47,511 nt of DNA. Origin: Roseburia sp. GTDB lineage: Bacteria > Bacillota > Clostridia > Lachnospirales > Lachnospiraceae. The position numbers and the translations under genes are program-made. Positions 15,752 through 24,486 of this stretch are shown piece after piece (within the stretch, counting starts at the first letter, position 1; each line of letters starts with the position of its first letter). The notes beneath the pieces are model-generated. The model was not told the DNA's origin. It worked only from the letters and a program-made list of their open reading frames with translations, and did not search any database. The stretch spans positions 1 to 47,511 of the forward strand of contig JAMPFC010000012.1 of the NCBI GenBank assembly GCA_023664685.1, written 5' to 3'.

Positions 15752-17164
15752 CTAGAACTGGAAGTAAAGGAACTGAACTACTTTATCCATGTTCAGGATA
15801 CAAATGATCAGTAACACTGCCGCGTACAACAGATATTTCCAGTTTGGTTTGAATTTCTCAGATATTTTCGATGTGGTCGGACAGAACCAGCAGATGGCAA
15901 GCCCGACAAGTGTAAGAAGCCACATATCCCAGTTATTGACCAGCAATGACTTCAAAGTGGATAAGTGAAGGGTCGAGAAGTTGATCAATCCCTTCAGCAC
16001 GTATTTTGCGTTTGTAAACGTATCCGATACAAATAGGATCCTTGTCAGCACAGCGAGCAGGAATGTAAGCGGAACGCCAAGCCACAGCGGCGTTTTTTTC
16101 TTATGTTTGTTGCGGTAAGAGGCAATACACACAAGAAAACCATTTACAAGTCCCCACACGACGAATGTCCAGCCGGCGCCATGCCAGAATCCGGATACGA
16201 AAAACGTAACCATAGTAGCCACATAATAATTTCTGTATTTTACACCTTTCCGGTATACGTTACGGAAAACATAGGAACCGAGGAAGCGGGAGAGCGTCAT
16301 GTGCCATCTCTGCCAGTATTCCTGAAAATCTTTTGCCTTATAGGGCGAGTTGAAGTTCTGTGGAATCCGTATGTTGAACATCCAGCCGAGTCCGATCGCC
16401 ATGTCGGCATAACCGGACAGGTCGAAATAATAAGAAACGGTGTATTCGATTGAGTGAAACCATGACTGTATCATCGGAAGGTGGTTATTGACATTGTTGA
16501 AAAAGCCCTGCGCATCCGTGGTAAGAGGGTCTGCAATCAACATCTTCTTTGCACATCCGATGGAAAAGATAAAAAGTCCGATCGCCACGTTGTCAAAGAT
16601 CAGTTTGTGGTTTTCCTTACTTTCAAACTGTGGAACGACTTCTGCGTGATGGATGATCGGCCCCACGATAAGCTGTGGGAAGAATGTGATAAATAACAGA
16701 TAGTCAAGGACGTCATAGCTCTTTGTCTCACCGCGGAAAGAATCCACGAGAAAGGCGATGAGCTGAAACGTAAAAAAGGAAATACCGATCGGGAGGATGA
16801 TGTGCTGAAGCGGAATGCTTGTCCCGGCGATAAAGTTTACGTTTTTGATAAAAAAGTCTGTATATTTATAATAGCCGAGAAGCCCGACATTTGCGAGGAC
16901 ACCGGCAGTCAGGAGAAGTCCCCTTTCGATCCGGTGTTCCGCCCCCTGAAGTTTGCTGAGTGTATTTCCGACTACATAGTTTCCGACCACGCTTCCGAGA
17001 AAGAACGGAAAGAAATCCGGGCTTCCTGCTGCATAAAAGTAGAAGGAGGCAAGGACAAGCCATAATTTTGCCAGATTGTGGAACTTAAAGTGGTGAAGGA
17101 AAAAGTAGCCACAAAACGTAATTGGCAAAAAGATCAATATAAATTGGTATGTTGAAAAAATCAT
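15752..17164 (-). CDS. MBOAT-family O-acyltransferase (AlgI/DltB-like)
   Basis: A 470-residue polytopic membrane protein with about ten hydrophobic segments. The MBOAT landmarks are present: Y-W-Q-R-W-H-M-T-L-S-R-F (His288) and the membrane histidine in S-G-F-W-H-G-A-G-W (His328). The N-terminus M-I-F-S-T-Y-Q-F-I-L-I-F-L-P is typical of AlgI-like proteins. The family passes acyl groups (acetyl or others) across the membrane onto polysaccharides or teichoic acids. The two SGNH-like genes directly downstream are the expected partners. The preceding gene encodes an acyl-CoA carboxyltransferase, 53 bases away on the same strand, which may share the transcript without sharing a pathway. Confidence 0.93.
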   Translation of the reverse strand: MIFSTYQFILIFLPITFCGYFFLHHFKFHNLAKLWLVLASFYFYAAGSPDFFPFFLGSVVGNYVVGNTLSKLQGAEHRIERGLLLTAGVLANVGLLGYYKYTDFFIKNVNFIAGTSIPLQHIILPIGISFFTFQLIAFLVDSFRGETKSYDVLDYLLFITFFPQLIVGPIIHHAEVVPQFESKENHKLIFDNVAIGLFIFSIGCAKKMLIADPLTTDAQGFFNNVNNHLPMIQSWFHSIEYTVSYYFDLSGYADMAIGLGWMFNIRIPQNFNSPYKAKDFQEYWQRWHMTLSRFLGSYVFRNVYRKGVKYRNYYVATMVTFFVSGFWHGAGWTFVVWGLVNGFLVCIASYRNKHKKKTPLWLGVPLTFLLAVLTRILFVSDTFTNAKYVLKGLINFSTLHLSTLKSLLVNNWDMWLLTLVGLAICWFCPTTSKISEKFKPNWKYLLYAAVLLIICILNMDKVVQFLYFQF

Positions 17165-17217
17165 GATTTTACTCCTTAATCAATCTGTATTTAGGAAAGT
17201 TTTTCAGCCGCACCTTT

Positions 17218-18729
17218 TTACAAAGGAATATTTCCGTGTTTCTTATGAACACTGTCGGTCGAACGTTTGTCAGAAAGCATCATGATGTCTCCGTAAATTC
17301 TCTCTCTGGTTGCTTCCGGCTTGATGATCTCATCCACATAACCCTGCATGGAAGCGATTCCCGGATTCATGAATTTTTCATTGTACTCATCAATTTTTTC
17401 CTGACGGAAAGCTGCCTTTTCAGCAGGATTCATTGATTTCATCTGCTTTCCATATAAAATATCAGCGGCACCGTCTGCTCCCATGACTGCGATCTCAGCG
17501 GTCGGCCATGCGTAGACAAAATCGGAGCGGAGATGCTTACTGCTCATTGCGATGTAAGCACCGCCATAAGCTTTTCTCAATATGATATTTATTTTTATCG
17601 TAGTTGCCTCTGAATATGCATAGAGAAGTTTGGCGCCGTGGCGGATGATCCCTTTGTACTCCTGATCTTTTCCGGGCAGGAAGCCGGGAACGTCCGTAAG
17701 TGTGATGATCGGGATGTTGTAGGCGTCGCAGTAGCGGATAAAGCGGGCTGCCTTATCGCTTGAATCACAGTCAAGTACGCCGGCCATAAAATTCGGCTGG
17801 TTGGATACGATACCAATCGCAACTCCCTTGATCCGTGCAAATCCGACGACTACATTTTTCGCAAACTCCTCCTGTACCTCTACAAAAGAATTTTCGTCAA
17901 TGATACCGTTGATCACATCATGGATGTCATATCCCTGATTGCTTTTTTCTGGAATGATATGGGCGAGTTCGTGGCGGAATGGCATTGTCTCATTCATCTT
18001 TGGAAGAACCGTACCTTCTTTTATGTGGAGGCATCCGTCCTTATAGCATGGTGGAATGACCGCGATCAAATCCTTCACTTTTTGGAAACACTCCTGCTCA
18101 GAAGGTGCATGGAAATGTGCCACGCCGCTTGTCTGTGCGTGGACAGAAGCTCCTCCGAGCGCTGAGGCGGTAATGTCTTCATTGGTAACGCTCTTGATCA
18201 CTTTCGGGCCGGTTACAAACATCTGGCTGATATCGTCGATCACAAAAATAAAATCTGTGATTCCCGGGCTGTATACCGCACCGCCTGCGCAGTTGCCGGC
18301 GATAATCGAAATCTGTGGAATGTATCCGGACGCCATTGTATTATAATAGAAGATTTCCCCATAACCGGCGAGGGCGTTGACGCCTTCCTGAATCCTAGCT
18401 CCGCCGGAATCATTGATGCCGATGACCGGGCAGCGGTTCTCGATCGCCATTTTGATCGCATTGGCGATCTTATAACCGTGCTGTTTGCCGAGCGTACCCC
18501 CGATTACAGTGAAATCTTCCGAATATATGACTACCTTTTGTCCGCCTATCGTGCCATAGCCGGTGATGACTCCATCATAAGGAAACTGCCCTTTTTTTAT
18601 GTTGAATGCGTCCTCTAAATTGGTGATGTTCGAGCCGATTTCACGGAAAGAATCCTCATCCAATAAGAGACAAATTCGCTCAAGGGCGTGTAATTTACCA
18701 AGTTTGTGTTGTTTTTCCATGTTATACAT
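17218..18729 (-). CDS. Acyl-CoA carboxylase carboxyltransferase subunit (PccB/MmdA-like)
   Basis: A 503-residue protein of the biotin-dependent carboxyltransferase family, with both crotonase-fold halves. N-terminal half: G-I-N-D-S-G-G-A-R-I-Q-E-G-V near 105-118 and G-N-C-A-G-G-A-V-Y-S-P near 144. C-terminal half: F-L-P-G-K-D-Q-E-Y and the R-K-A-Y-G-G-A-Y-I-A-M-S motif. The family moves CO2 between biotin and acetyl-, propionyl- or methylmalonyl-CoA. Whether this works as a carboxylase or as a sodium-pump decarboxylase alpha subunit cannot be told, because no biotin carboxylase, biotin carrier or membrane subunit gene is in the window. GGAGAATGAAAC precedes the ATG. Confidence 0.9.
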   Translation of the reverse strand: MYNMEKQHKLGKLHALERICLLLDEDSFREIGSNITNLEDAFNIKKGQFPYDGVITGYGTIGGQKVVIYSEDFTVIGGTLGKQHGYKIANAIKMAIENRCPVIGINDSGGARIQEGVNALAGYGEIFYYNTMASGYIPQISIIAGNCAGGAVYSPGITDFIFVIDDISQMFVTGPKVIKSVTNEDITASALGGASVHAQTSGVAHFHAPSEQECFQKVKDLIAVIPPCYKDGCLHIKEGTVLPKMNETMPFRHELAHIIPEKSNQGYDIHDVINGIIDENSFVEVQEEFAKNVVVGFARIKGVAIGIVSNQPNFMAGVLDCDSSDKAARFIRYCDAYNIPIITLTDVPGFLPGKDQEYKGIIRHGAKLLYAYSEATTIKINIILRKAYGGAYIAMSSKHLRSDFVYAWPTAEIAVMGADGAADILYGKQMKSMNPAEKAAFRQEKIDEYNEKFMNPGIASMQGYVDEIIKPEATRERIYGDIMMLSDKRSTDSVHKKHGNIPL

Positions 18730-18816
18730 GTTTCATTCTCCATTCTTTCTTGTAGTTCTGCAAAGGCAGACATGATTTCCAGAATACAGGCAATTTGCCA
18801 TAATTACACAAATATA

Positions 18817-18844
18817 ATAATATCATAAGAAGAGAATATGTCAA
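18817..18844 (-). promoter_or_regulatory. Sigma-A type promoter for the carboxyltransferase operon
   Basis: On the minus strand, TTGACA (18844-18839), a 16-base spacer and TATTAT (18822-18817), about 90 bases upstream of the start codon. Confidence 0.65.
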
Positions 18845-18874
18845 TCTTTTGTTAAAAATTATAAGGGAATTAAA

Positions 18875-18995
18875 GGGGGAAGGGTTTTTACGCATGGGCG
18901 CTCGCGCTATATAAAGGCGCAGCGGTATGGGCGTGCAAAATACGCACACCTCATACCGGCGTTTTTCTAACCCATGCGTGAAAAACCCTTCCCCC
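18875..18995. repeat. Long palindromic unit 1 with a shared core
   Basis: The outer arms 18875-18898 and 18971-18995 are near-perfect inverses (GGGGGAAGGG... against ...CCCTTCCCCC, one base inserted). The 72-base interior can itself fold (GGTATG against CATACC). Two interior blocks, 18893-18914 (22 bp) and 18923-18959 (37 bp), recur exactly in inverted orientation in unit 3 at 19289-19310 and 19244-19280. No open frame with coding character spans it. Confidence 0.8.
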
Positions 18996-19146
18996 AAAAT
19001 ATGCCACACGCCATCTCGCCGGTGAGGGGGTTGGGAGACTTACTTTTGGGGGGAGAGAGTTCATCCAACATAATGGTTTCTAACCCATGCGTGAAAAACC
19101 CTTTCCCCCCAAAATATGCCACACGCCATCTCGCCGGTGAGGGGGT
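18965..19146. repeat. 67-bp direct repeat (18965-19031 and 19078-19146)
   Basis: Two copies in the same orientation that differ only by two inserted bases in the T/C runs. Each begins TTCTAACCCATGCGTG and ends CTCGCCGGTGAGGGGGT, which contains a CTCGCCGGTGAG palindrome. The first copy includes the right arm of palindromic unit 1; the second copy stands without its left arm, as if a second unit had lost its first half. Confidence 0.8.
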
Positions 19147-19196
19147 GGACAGAGTCCGCCCACAGCTAGCCCCAACATAAGCGGGGATATCGGGAT

Positions 19197-19341
19197 GCAG
19201 TATTGTAAGAAGTCCTCTGCCCTCTGGCGTGGGTTATAAGCCACCGGTATGAGGTGTGCGTATTTTGCACGCCCATACCGTTGTGTGCTTATATAGCGCG
19301 AGCGCCCATGCCAGAGGGCAGGGGACTCACTGCAATACTGC
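19197..19341. repeat. Long palindromic unit 3, inverted core
   Basis: The arms 19197-19233 and 19305-19341 (37 bases each) are imperfect inverses with an uninterrupted TGCCCTCTGGC/GCCAGAGGGCA block. The interior carries the same two core blocks as unit 1 in opposite orientation, exact over 37 and 22 bp, although the outer arms differ in sequence from those of unit 1. About 40 bases after it the promoter of the export genes begins. Confidence 0.8.
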
Positions 19342-19380
19342 CCCGCCCCCTCGCTTTTCACCGCAAAGTCTTGAAATAAG

Positions 19381-19410
19381 TTGACGAAATACTGTCAATA
19401 ATGATATAAT
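19381..19410 (+). promoter_or_regulatory. Sigma-A type promoter for the surface-polymer operon
   Basis: TTGACG (19381-19386), an 18-base spacer and TATAAT (19405-19410), 88 bases before the GTG of the ABC permease gene. A TTGAC...GTCAA inverted repeat overlaps the -35 region and could be an operator. Confidence 0.75.
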
Positions 19411-19497
19411 CAAATGATTGAAAATCATGTATGACAGAAAAAAGGCAGAGAACTTGGCGGCAGAAACCACAGTTCTAGTGTAAAATGGAGGGTTACT

Positions 19498-20313
19498 GTG
19501 TCACAGGTAATTAAAAATTTCAACCGTTACCGCTACTTGCTAGGGGAGTTGGCGAAGAAGAATATTAAACTTAAATACCGCAGGTCTTATTTGGGAATAC
19601 TATGGACAATGATCGAACCGTTGCTTACGATGATCGTACTCAGCGTGGTTTTTGGCGAACTTCTTGGAAGGGCGGGACGAGAGGATGTCGCTTTTGCGGG
19701 AGTACCGTTTCCGGTATATGTGCTGACCGGACGGCTTTTGTATTCCTTTTTTTCCTCTTCGACAAACAGCGCTATGAAGTCGATCCGTGCCAATGGCGGC
19801 ATGATCAAAAAGGTATATGTGCCTAAATATATGTATCCACTATCCGGAATTTTGTCAAATTTTGCCATATTCCTGATCTCTTTGGTCGTACTTGTCGGGG
19901 TTATGATATTTTTTGTGGCAACCGGTTCTTACGAGGCGCCAATGAATGGATATATGTTTTTGGCGATTGTTCCGCTGATCAATCTGCTTTTACTGGCGGT
20001 CGGCGCCGGACTGACGCTTGCTACCCTCTGTGTATTTTTCAGGGATATTGAATATTTGTGGAGTGTATTACTTATGCTTATTATGTACTGCAGTGCGATT
20101 TTCTATTTTGCCAGTAGTCTGAGTCCGCAGAAGCAGACGTTGATAAAAGTCAATCCGCTGTTTGGGATCATTCATAATTTCAGAAGAGCGTTGTTTGGAC
20201 AACCATTTGATATGCCGCTTCTTGGTTATACATTTGGGATCAGCATAATAGCGATCGGGATTGGGATGTTTGTTTTCTACCGCAAACAAGATACATTTAT
20301 ATTGAATATATGA
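19498..20313 (+). CDS. Polysaccharide/teichoic acid export ABC permease (TagG/Wzm-like)
   Basis: A 271-residue ABC-2 type permease with six predicted membrane segments and the cytoplasmic N-terminal signature Y-R-R-S-Y-L-G-I-L-W-T-M-I-E-P-L near 26-41, diagnostic of polysaccharide exporters. It forms the membrane channel that, with the ATPase encoded next, flips a lipid-linked polymer across the membrane. GTG 19498 is fixed by TGGAGGG at 19486-19492. It opens a run of nine same-strand genes, and the neighbouring tagD and TagF-like genes indicate a teichoic-acid-like cargo. Confidence 0.92.
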   Translation: MSQVIKNFNRYRYLLGELAKKNIKLKYRRSYLGILWTMIEPLLTMIVLSVVFGELLGRAGREDVAFAGVPFPVYVLTGRLLYSFFSSSTNSAMKSIRANGGMIKKVYVPKYMYPLSGILSNFAIFLISLVVLVGVMIFFVATGSYEAPMNGYMFLAIVPLINLLLLAVGAGLTLATLCVFFRDIEYLWSVLLMLIMYCSAIFYFASSLSPQKQTLIKVNPLFGIIHNFRRALFGQPFDMPLLGYTFGISIIAIGIGMFVFYRKQDTFILNI

Positions 20314-20355
20314 TCAGGGATCGTGGAATTAAGGAACATATGATGGAGGTTTGTA

Positions 20356-21114
20356 ATGGCAAAAAAGAATGTGGCGCTGCGGGTAAATCAGGTGAGTATG
20401 AAATTTAACCTCAGCTCGCAGAAGGTCGATAACATAAAAGAATATGTCATTAAAATGATTAAAAAAGAACTGATGTATCAGGAATTTTGGGCGCTGAAAA
20501 ATGTTGATTTTGAAGTGAAGCGCGGAGACCGGGTCGGGATACTCGGGCTGAACGGAGCCGGAAAGAGTACGCTGCTAAAAGTGATCGCCGGCGTGCTGAA
20601 GCCAACCGAGGGAAATGTGGAGTGTTATGGAAAGATTGCCCCGCTTCTCGAACTTGGCGCGGGATTTGACAGGCAGTATACCGGCGCAGAAAATATTTAT
20701 CTTTACGGGGCGGTACTTGGGTACAGCAAGGAATTTATCCAACAAAAGTACAATGATATCGTCAAATTTTCAGAACTCGGTAAATTCATCGATGTTCCGG
20801 TCAAGAATTATTCATCGGGAATGAAGGCGAGGCTTGGTTTCTCGATCGCAACAGTCGTAGAGCCGGAAATTCTCATACTGGATGAGGTTCTCAGCGTGGG
20901 GGACAAGCGTTTCCGGAAAAAATGCGAAGCGAGGATCCAGAGCATGTTTGATAAAGGAGTGACGGTGCTTTTTGTATCCCACTCGACGGATCAGGTACTC
21001 CGCATGTGCAACAAAGGAATTTTACTGGAGCAGGGAAAACTGATCGCTCAGGGCGATGTGGAGGATATCGTGGATCTGTATGATGAGAAGCTTGGTATGG
21101 AACGAGACGACTAA
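20356..21114 (+). CDS. Polysaccharide/teichoic acid export ABC ATPase (TagH/Wzt-like)
   Basis: A 252-residue ATPase. Walker A is G-L-N-G-A-G-K-S-T-L-L; the signature loop reads N-Y-S-S-G-M-K-A-R-L-G-F, the variant typical of polysaccharide exporters; Walker B is I-L-I-L-D-E-V-L-S-V-G-D; and the switch histidine is in V-S-H-S. The G-A-G-F-D-x-x-Y-T-G-A-E-N segment is also characteristic of this subfamily. No C-terminal substrate-binding extension is present, so export probably does not depend on a terminal sugar cap in the way Wzt does. GGAGG at 20345 sets the ATG start. Confidence 0.93.
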   Translation: MAKKNVALRVNQVSMKFNLSSQKVDNIKEYVIKMIKKELMYQEFWALKNVDFEVKRGDRVGILGLNGAGKSTLLKVIAGVLKPTEGNVECYGKIAPLLELGAGFDRQYTGAENIYLYGAVLGYSKEFIQQKYNDIVKFSELGKFIDVPVKNYSSGMKARLGFSIATVVEPEILILDEVLSVGDKRFRKKCEARIQSMFDKGVTVLFVSHSTDQVLRMCNKGILLEQGKLIAQGDVEDIVDLYDEKLGMERDD

Positions 21115-21158
21115 TCGTCTCGCGGATGATTAATCATCCCTACAGACTACTAGTAGTC
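21103..21158. repeat. Three consecutive short perfect palindromes
   Basis: CGAGACGA-CTAA-TCGTCTCG (21103-21122), GGATGATTAATCATCC (21124-21139) and GACTACTAGTAGTC (21145-21158) follow one another at the end of the ATPase gene and in the gap before tagD. Sequences of the three stems are unrelated. They can form a row of mRNA hairpins that may protect or attenuate the transcript. Confidence 0.7.
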
Positions 21159-21217
21159 CCGCAGATGGCTGAGCAGACGAACAAAGGAAAGAGATATTAT
21201 GGAGGACAAGGTTAAAA

Positions 21218-21622
21218 ATGAAAAAAGTTATTACTTACGGTACGTATGATTTGCTTCATGTAGGGCACATTAATTTATTGAGACGTGCAAAAGCGCTCGG
21301 AGATTATCTGATCGTGGTCGTTTCAAGCGATGAATTTAATGCCGGAAAGGGCAAAAAGGCGTATCATTCTTTTGAGGACAGAAAGATCATTCTGGAGGCG
21401 GTTAAGTATGTGGATGAAGTTCTTCCGGAATACACATGGGAGCAGAAGATCGATGATGTTGTAAATAATGATGTAGATATTTTTGTCATGGGAGATGACT
21501 GGGAAGGAAAATTTGATTTCCTGAAAGATTATTGTGAGGTTGTATATCTTCCGAGGACAGAGGGAATATCTACGACAAAGATCAAGGAAGATCTGGGAAT
21601 TGGCGATCAGAAAAATGATTAA
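21218..21622 (+). CDS. tagD: Glycerol-3-phosphate cytidylyltransferase
   Basis: This enzyme makes CDP-glycerol from CTP and glycerol 3-phosphate, supplying activated glycerol phosphate for teichoic acids. The 134-residue protein shows the cytidylyltransferase H-x-G-H at residues 14-17 (L-L-H-V-G-H-I-N-L-L), the K-x-Y-x-x-x-x-D-R segment, and the C-terminal R-T-E-G-I-S-T-T-K-I motif. Length and motif spacing are those of TagD/TarD. It overlaps the next gene by eight bases, and that gene consumes its product, which is good evidence for coupled function. Confidence 0.96.
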   Translation: MKKVITYGTYDLLHVGHINLLRRAKALGDYLIVVVSSDEFNAGKGKKAYHSFEDRKIILEAVKYVDEVLPEYTWEQKIDDVVNNDVDIFVMGDDWEGKFDFLKDYCEVVYLPRTEGISTTKIKEDLGIGDQKND

Positions 21623-22718
21623 GAGAGCAGGATATTTATTATTTGCGTTTTTCTTTTATATATCGAGGCTGTTTCCGCGGGATAAAAAAAAGATATTTCT
21701 CATAGCGACCCATGATGACAGCCCGGAGGGAAATATCGGCATTGTCGCTGAGGCAGTCGAAAGGGAATACAGCGGATACCACATGGTCTGGTTTACGAGG
21801 AAGGATAAGATTACGGAGCCGGTCAATTTTTTCGTAAAAAAGGCATATCATCTTGCCACCTCGTCATATGTATTTCTTGACAATGAGTTCCTTCCGATGG
21901 CATATATCCGGTTTGCCGGAGACGTTAAGGTTGTGCAGCTTTGGCACGGAACCGGCACGATCAAAAAATTTGGACAGGACGCAAATACAGGCGCATTGAA
22001 AAAATTGGAATACCGGGCGAATCAGAGGATTACGCATCTCATTGTAAATTCTCAGGCGGTGAAGCCGGAGTACGCAAGTGCTTTTGGCATCCGGGAGGAT
22101 CGGATCCATGTTTTGGGGCTTCCCCGGACAGATATTCTTCTGGATGAAGCCTTTATGGAAAAAAAGCGGGAGGATTTTTGGCGGGAATACCCGTCGTTGA
22201 GAGGGAAACGGTGCATCCTTTATGCCCCGACGTTCCGGGACGATGAAGTAGAGGAACCGAGGATCCATCTCGATCTTGACCGGCTCAGCGCAGAGCTTTC
22301 GACGGAAGAAGCCATGCTGATCCGTCTGCATCCGCATGTGGCAGAGCGGGTGGGGGATTTTTTGGAAAAGGGAAAATGGAATAATATCATCAATGTCTCG
22401 GAATACTCCGGCGTGACGACGCTTCTTGCTGTCTCGGATGTACTGGTCACAGACTATTCTTCGATCGTATTTGAGTACTGCCTGCGAGACAAGCCAATGA
22501 TTTTTTATGCGTATGATCTGGAGCATTTTGAAAAGGAAGGCAGAAGCTTTTACCGGGATTACCGCAGTTTTGTTCCGGGAGAGGTCGTTTTAGACCAGAA
22601 TGGTTTGATGGAGCAGCTCCGAAAGCCGGATATTTCAGAAAATGAACGTTTTGTAAGGGATATGTTTGAGTTTCTGGATGGAAATTCTACAAAGAGGCTT
22701 TTGGAATTGATTTTTTGA
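21615..22718 (+). CDS. CDP-glycerol glycerophosphotransferase (TagB/TagF-like)
   Basis: A 367-residue peripheral-membrane transferase that adds glycerol phosphate from CDP-glycerol to a lipid-linked acceptor. Family motifs: V-Q-L-W-H-G-T-G-T-I-K-K-F-G near 100 with the catalytic-type histidine, Y-A-P-T-F-R-D-D in the middle, R-L-H-P-H, and V-T-D-Y-S-S-I-V-F-E-Y towards the C-terminus. The length suits a primase (TagB) or a short polymerase; which it is cannot be decided. The ATG at 21615 overlaps the tagD stop (ATGATTAA). The longer frame starting at 21534 would sit inside tagD and is rejected. Confidence 0.92.
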   Translation: MIKRAGYLLFAFFFYISRLFPRDKKKIFLIATHDDSPEGNIGIVAEAVEREYSGYHMVWFTRKDKITEPVNFFVKKAYHLATSSYVFLDNEFLPMAYIRFAGDVKVVQLWHGTGTIKKFGQDANTGALKKLEYRANQRITHLIVNSQAVKPEYASAFGIREDRIHVLGLPRTDILLDEAFMEKKREDFWREYPSLRGKRCILYAPTFRDDEVEEPRIHLDLDRLSAELSTEEAMLIRLHPHVAERVGDFLEKGKWNNIINVSEYSGVTTLLAVSDVLVTDYSSIVFEYCLRDKPMIFYAYDLEHFEKEGRSFYRDYRSFVPGEVVLDQNGLMEQLRKPDISENERFVRDMFEFLDGNSTKRLLELIF

Positions 22719-22735
22719 CAGGTATGGTATATAAT
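22707..22735 (+). promoter_or_regulatory. Possible internal promoter before the LCP gene
   Basis: TTGATT (22707-22712), 17 bases, and TATAAT (22730-22735), overlapping the end of the glycerophosphotransferase gene. A CCCGG/CCGGG hairpin follows in the leader. Confidence 0.5.
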
Positions 22736-22807
22736 GGTAAGCGGACTTAGCCCGGCGGCATGACCGGGACAGGTCTGAACAAGAGAAAAACACTAGGGAG
22801 GTCTACC

Positions 22808-24343
22808 GTGAAAACATTATTAGAAAGAAAAATCAGTATTGTTTTTCTTATTATACAGATCCTTGTAAGTGCTGCCTTTGTTGGTATCGCTTTTTACGTA
22901 GGATTTATCCCGTTAAAATACATTGTCGCACTGATCGCTGTATGTGTGTTCTTTCTGGCTTATGAAGTGTTCAGCCAGATGACCGACAAAAGTTATATCG
23001 TCGGCAGGATCATATGCGGTGTGATCTGTCTGTTTTATGTGGGCGGCGGCTATTATTGTGTCAATACGTACTCAGCCATTGATGAGATGGCGGGACAGCA
23101 GGTAAAGGTCGACCAGATTTCCTGCATCGTGCTAAAGGACGATCCGGCACAGAGTATATACGATACGAAGGATTATAATTTTGGAATCCTTGCAGTCAAT
23201 GACAGGGAAAATACCGACAAGGCGCTTTCCGAAGTAAAAGCGGCGATCGGACAGGATCCTTTGACGACGGAATATCAGGACAATGACACACTGATCGATG
23301 CACTGTATGCCAAAGATGTAAATGTCGTTGTGATCAATGAGGCAAACCGGAATCTGATCGAAGATTATTATAAAACTTTTTCAGAGGATACAAGGGTGTT
23401 AAATACCCACAATGTCGAGACGGTGATCGAACAGGATGATAAAATGGATGATATCACAAAGACACCGTTTAGTGTTTATGTGAGTGGAATCGACGTATAT
23501 GGAGATATCAAGACGACCAGTCGGAGTGATGTAAATGTGATCGTCACGGTAAATCCGAACACAAAACAAATCCTCCTCACGACGACGCCGAGGGATTATT
23601 ATGTGCCTCTTACCGTATCAAACGGTATTCCGGACAAACTGACCCATGCCGGAATCCACGGGGTAGACTGTTCCATCGGAACGCTTGAGGAATTGTATGA
23701 TATTGATATCGATTATTATGTACGCGTCAACTTTACGAGTGTGAAAAAGATCGTGGATCTGCTCGGCGGTGTCAGGGTTTATTCGGATTATGACTTTACG
23801 TCTGATTGGGGGCCAAGCTTCAAAAAAGGTTATAATGACGTAAATGGAAAACAGGCGCTTGCTTTCTGCCGCGAGAGGCATCATTTTGCGGAAGGGGATT
23901 ATCAGAGGGGGCGCGACCATCAGCATATGATCGAGGCGATTTTGAATAAAGCGATGTCGCCGGATATCCTTCCGAATTACGCAAAGCTTTTAAAGACCGC
24001 ATCCAAGAACTTCCAGACGAATATGTCTACGAAGGAGATCACGTCATTAGCGAAGATGCAGTTGGATGATATGTCGCAGTGGACGATTAAGTATGCGAAT
24101 GCCAAAGGTACCGGGGACAAGCGGACGACATTTGCTTATCAGTCGAGAAGGCTGTATGTCTGCGTGCCGGATTATGATTCCGTGGCAAAGATCACGAAGA
24201 GGATCAACAAGGTGCTGAATGCTGAGCCGGAAGATGAGGAAGATGACAGCAAGGCGGACGACAGCAGCACAGACGACAGCAAGACAGATGATGCTTCGGA
24301 TGATGCGAATGACGATTCAGACAGCTTAAAAGATAAAGATTGA
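22808..24343 (+). CDS. LytR-CpsA-Psr (LCP) family cell-wall polymer ligase
   Basis: A 511-residue protein with three N-terminal membrane helices (about 8-95) and an extracellular LCP domain starting near V-Y-V-S-G-I-D-V-Y-G-D at 220. Conserved arginines appear in T-T-P-R-D-Y-Y-V and in the later A-F-C-R-E-R-H-H-F and D-Y-Q-R-G-R-D-H segments. LCP enzymes transfer finished polymers from undecaprenyl lipid to peptidoglycan. The C-terminal 35 residues are a D/S/E-rich low-complexity tail. GTG 22808 is set by GGGAGG at 22796-22801; a 16-residue upstream extension from an ATG at 22760 lacks such a site. A terminator follows, ending this sub-operon. Confidence 0.92.
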   Translation: MKTLLERKISIVFLIIQILVSAAFVGIAFYVGFIPLKYIVALIAVCVFFLAYEVFSQMTDKSYIVGRIICGVICLFYVGGGYYCVNTYSAIDEMAGQQVKVDQISCIVLKDDPAQSIYDTKDYNFGILAVNDRENTDKALSEVKAAIGQDPLTTEYQDNDTLIDALYAKDVNVVVINEANRNLIEDYYKTFSEDTRVLNTHNVETVIEQDDKMDDITKTPFSVYVSGIDVYGDIKTTSRSDVNVIVTVNPNTKQILLTTTPRDYYVPLTVSNGIPDKLTHAGIHGVDCSIGTLEELYDIDIDYYVRVNFTSVKKIVDLLGGVRVYSDYDFTSDWGPSFKKGYNDVNGKQALAFCRERHHFAEGDYQRGRDHQHMIEAILNKAMSPDILPNYAKLLKTASKNFQTNMSTKEITSLAKMQLDDMSQWTIKYANAKGTGDKRTTFAYQSRRLYVCVPDYDSVAKITKRINKVLNAEPEDEEDDSKADDSSTDDSKTDDASDDANDDSDSLKDKD

Positions 24344-24360
24344 TGAAAGCGTTGATATAC

Positions 24361-24404
24361 AAAACAGGAGATTCCGCTGATGGTCAGCAGGGGTCTCTTG
24401 TTTT
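24361..24404 (+). terminator. Rho-independent terminator after the LCP gene
   Basis: AAAACAGGAGA pairs with TCTCTTGTTTT (one G-T pair), with an inner GCTGA/TCAGC stem. The trailing T run is part of the stem. Confidence 0.7.
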
Positions 24405-24486
24405 AACATGATGCGCCATCGTGCAACTGATAAATTTGCATGAAAAAGTTCTTGAATGCGCAAGGGAGCGCAGAAAGGGAGAGGTC

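Noticed and set aside
18965-19146. Direct repeats as a CRISPR array
   Set aside because: Only two copies of 67 bases with one spacer-like gap, no cas genes, and the repeats are parts of larger palindromes.
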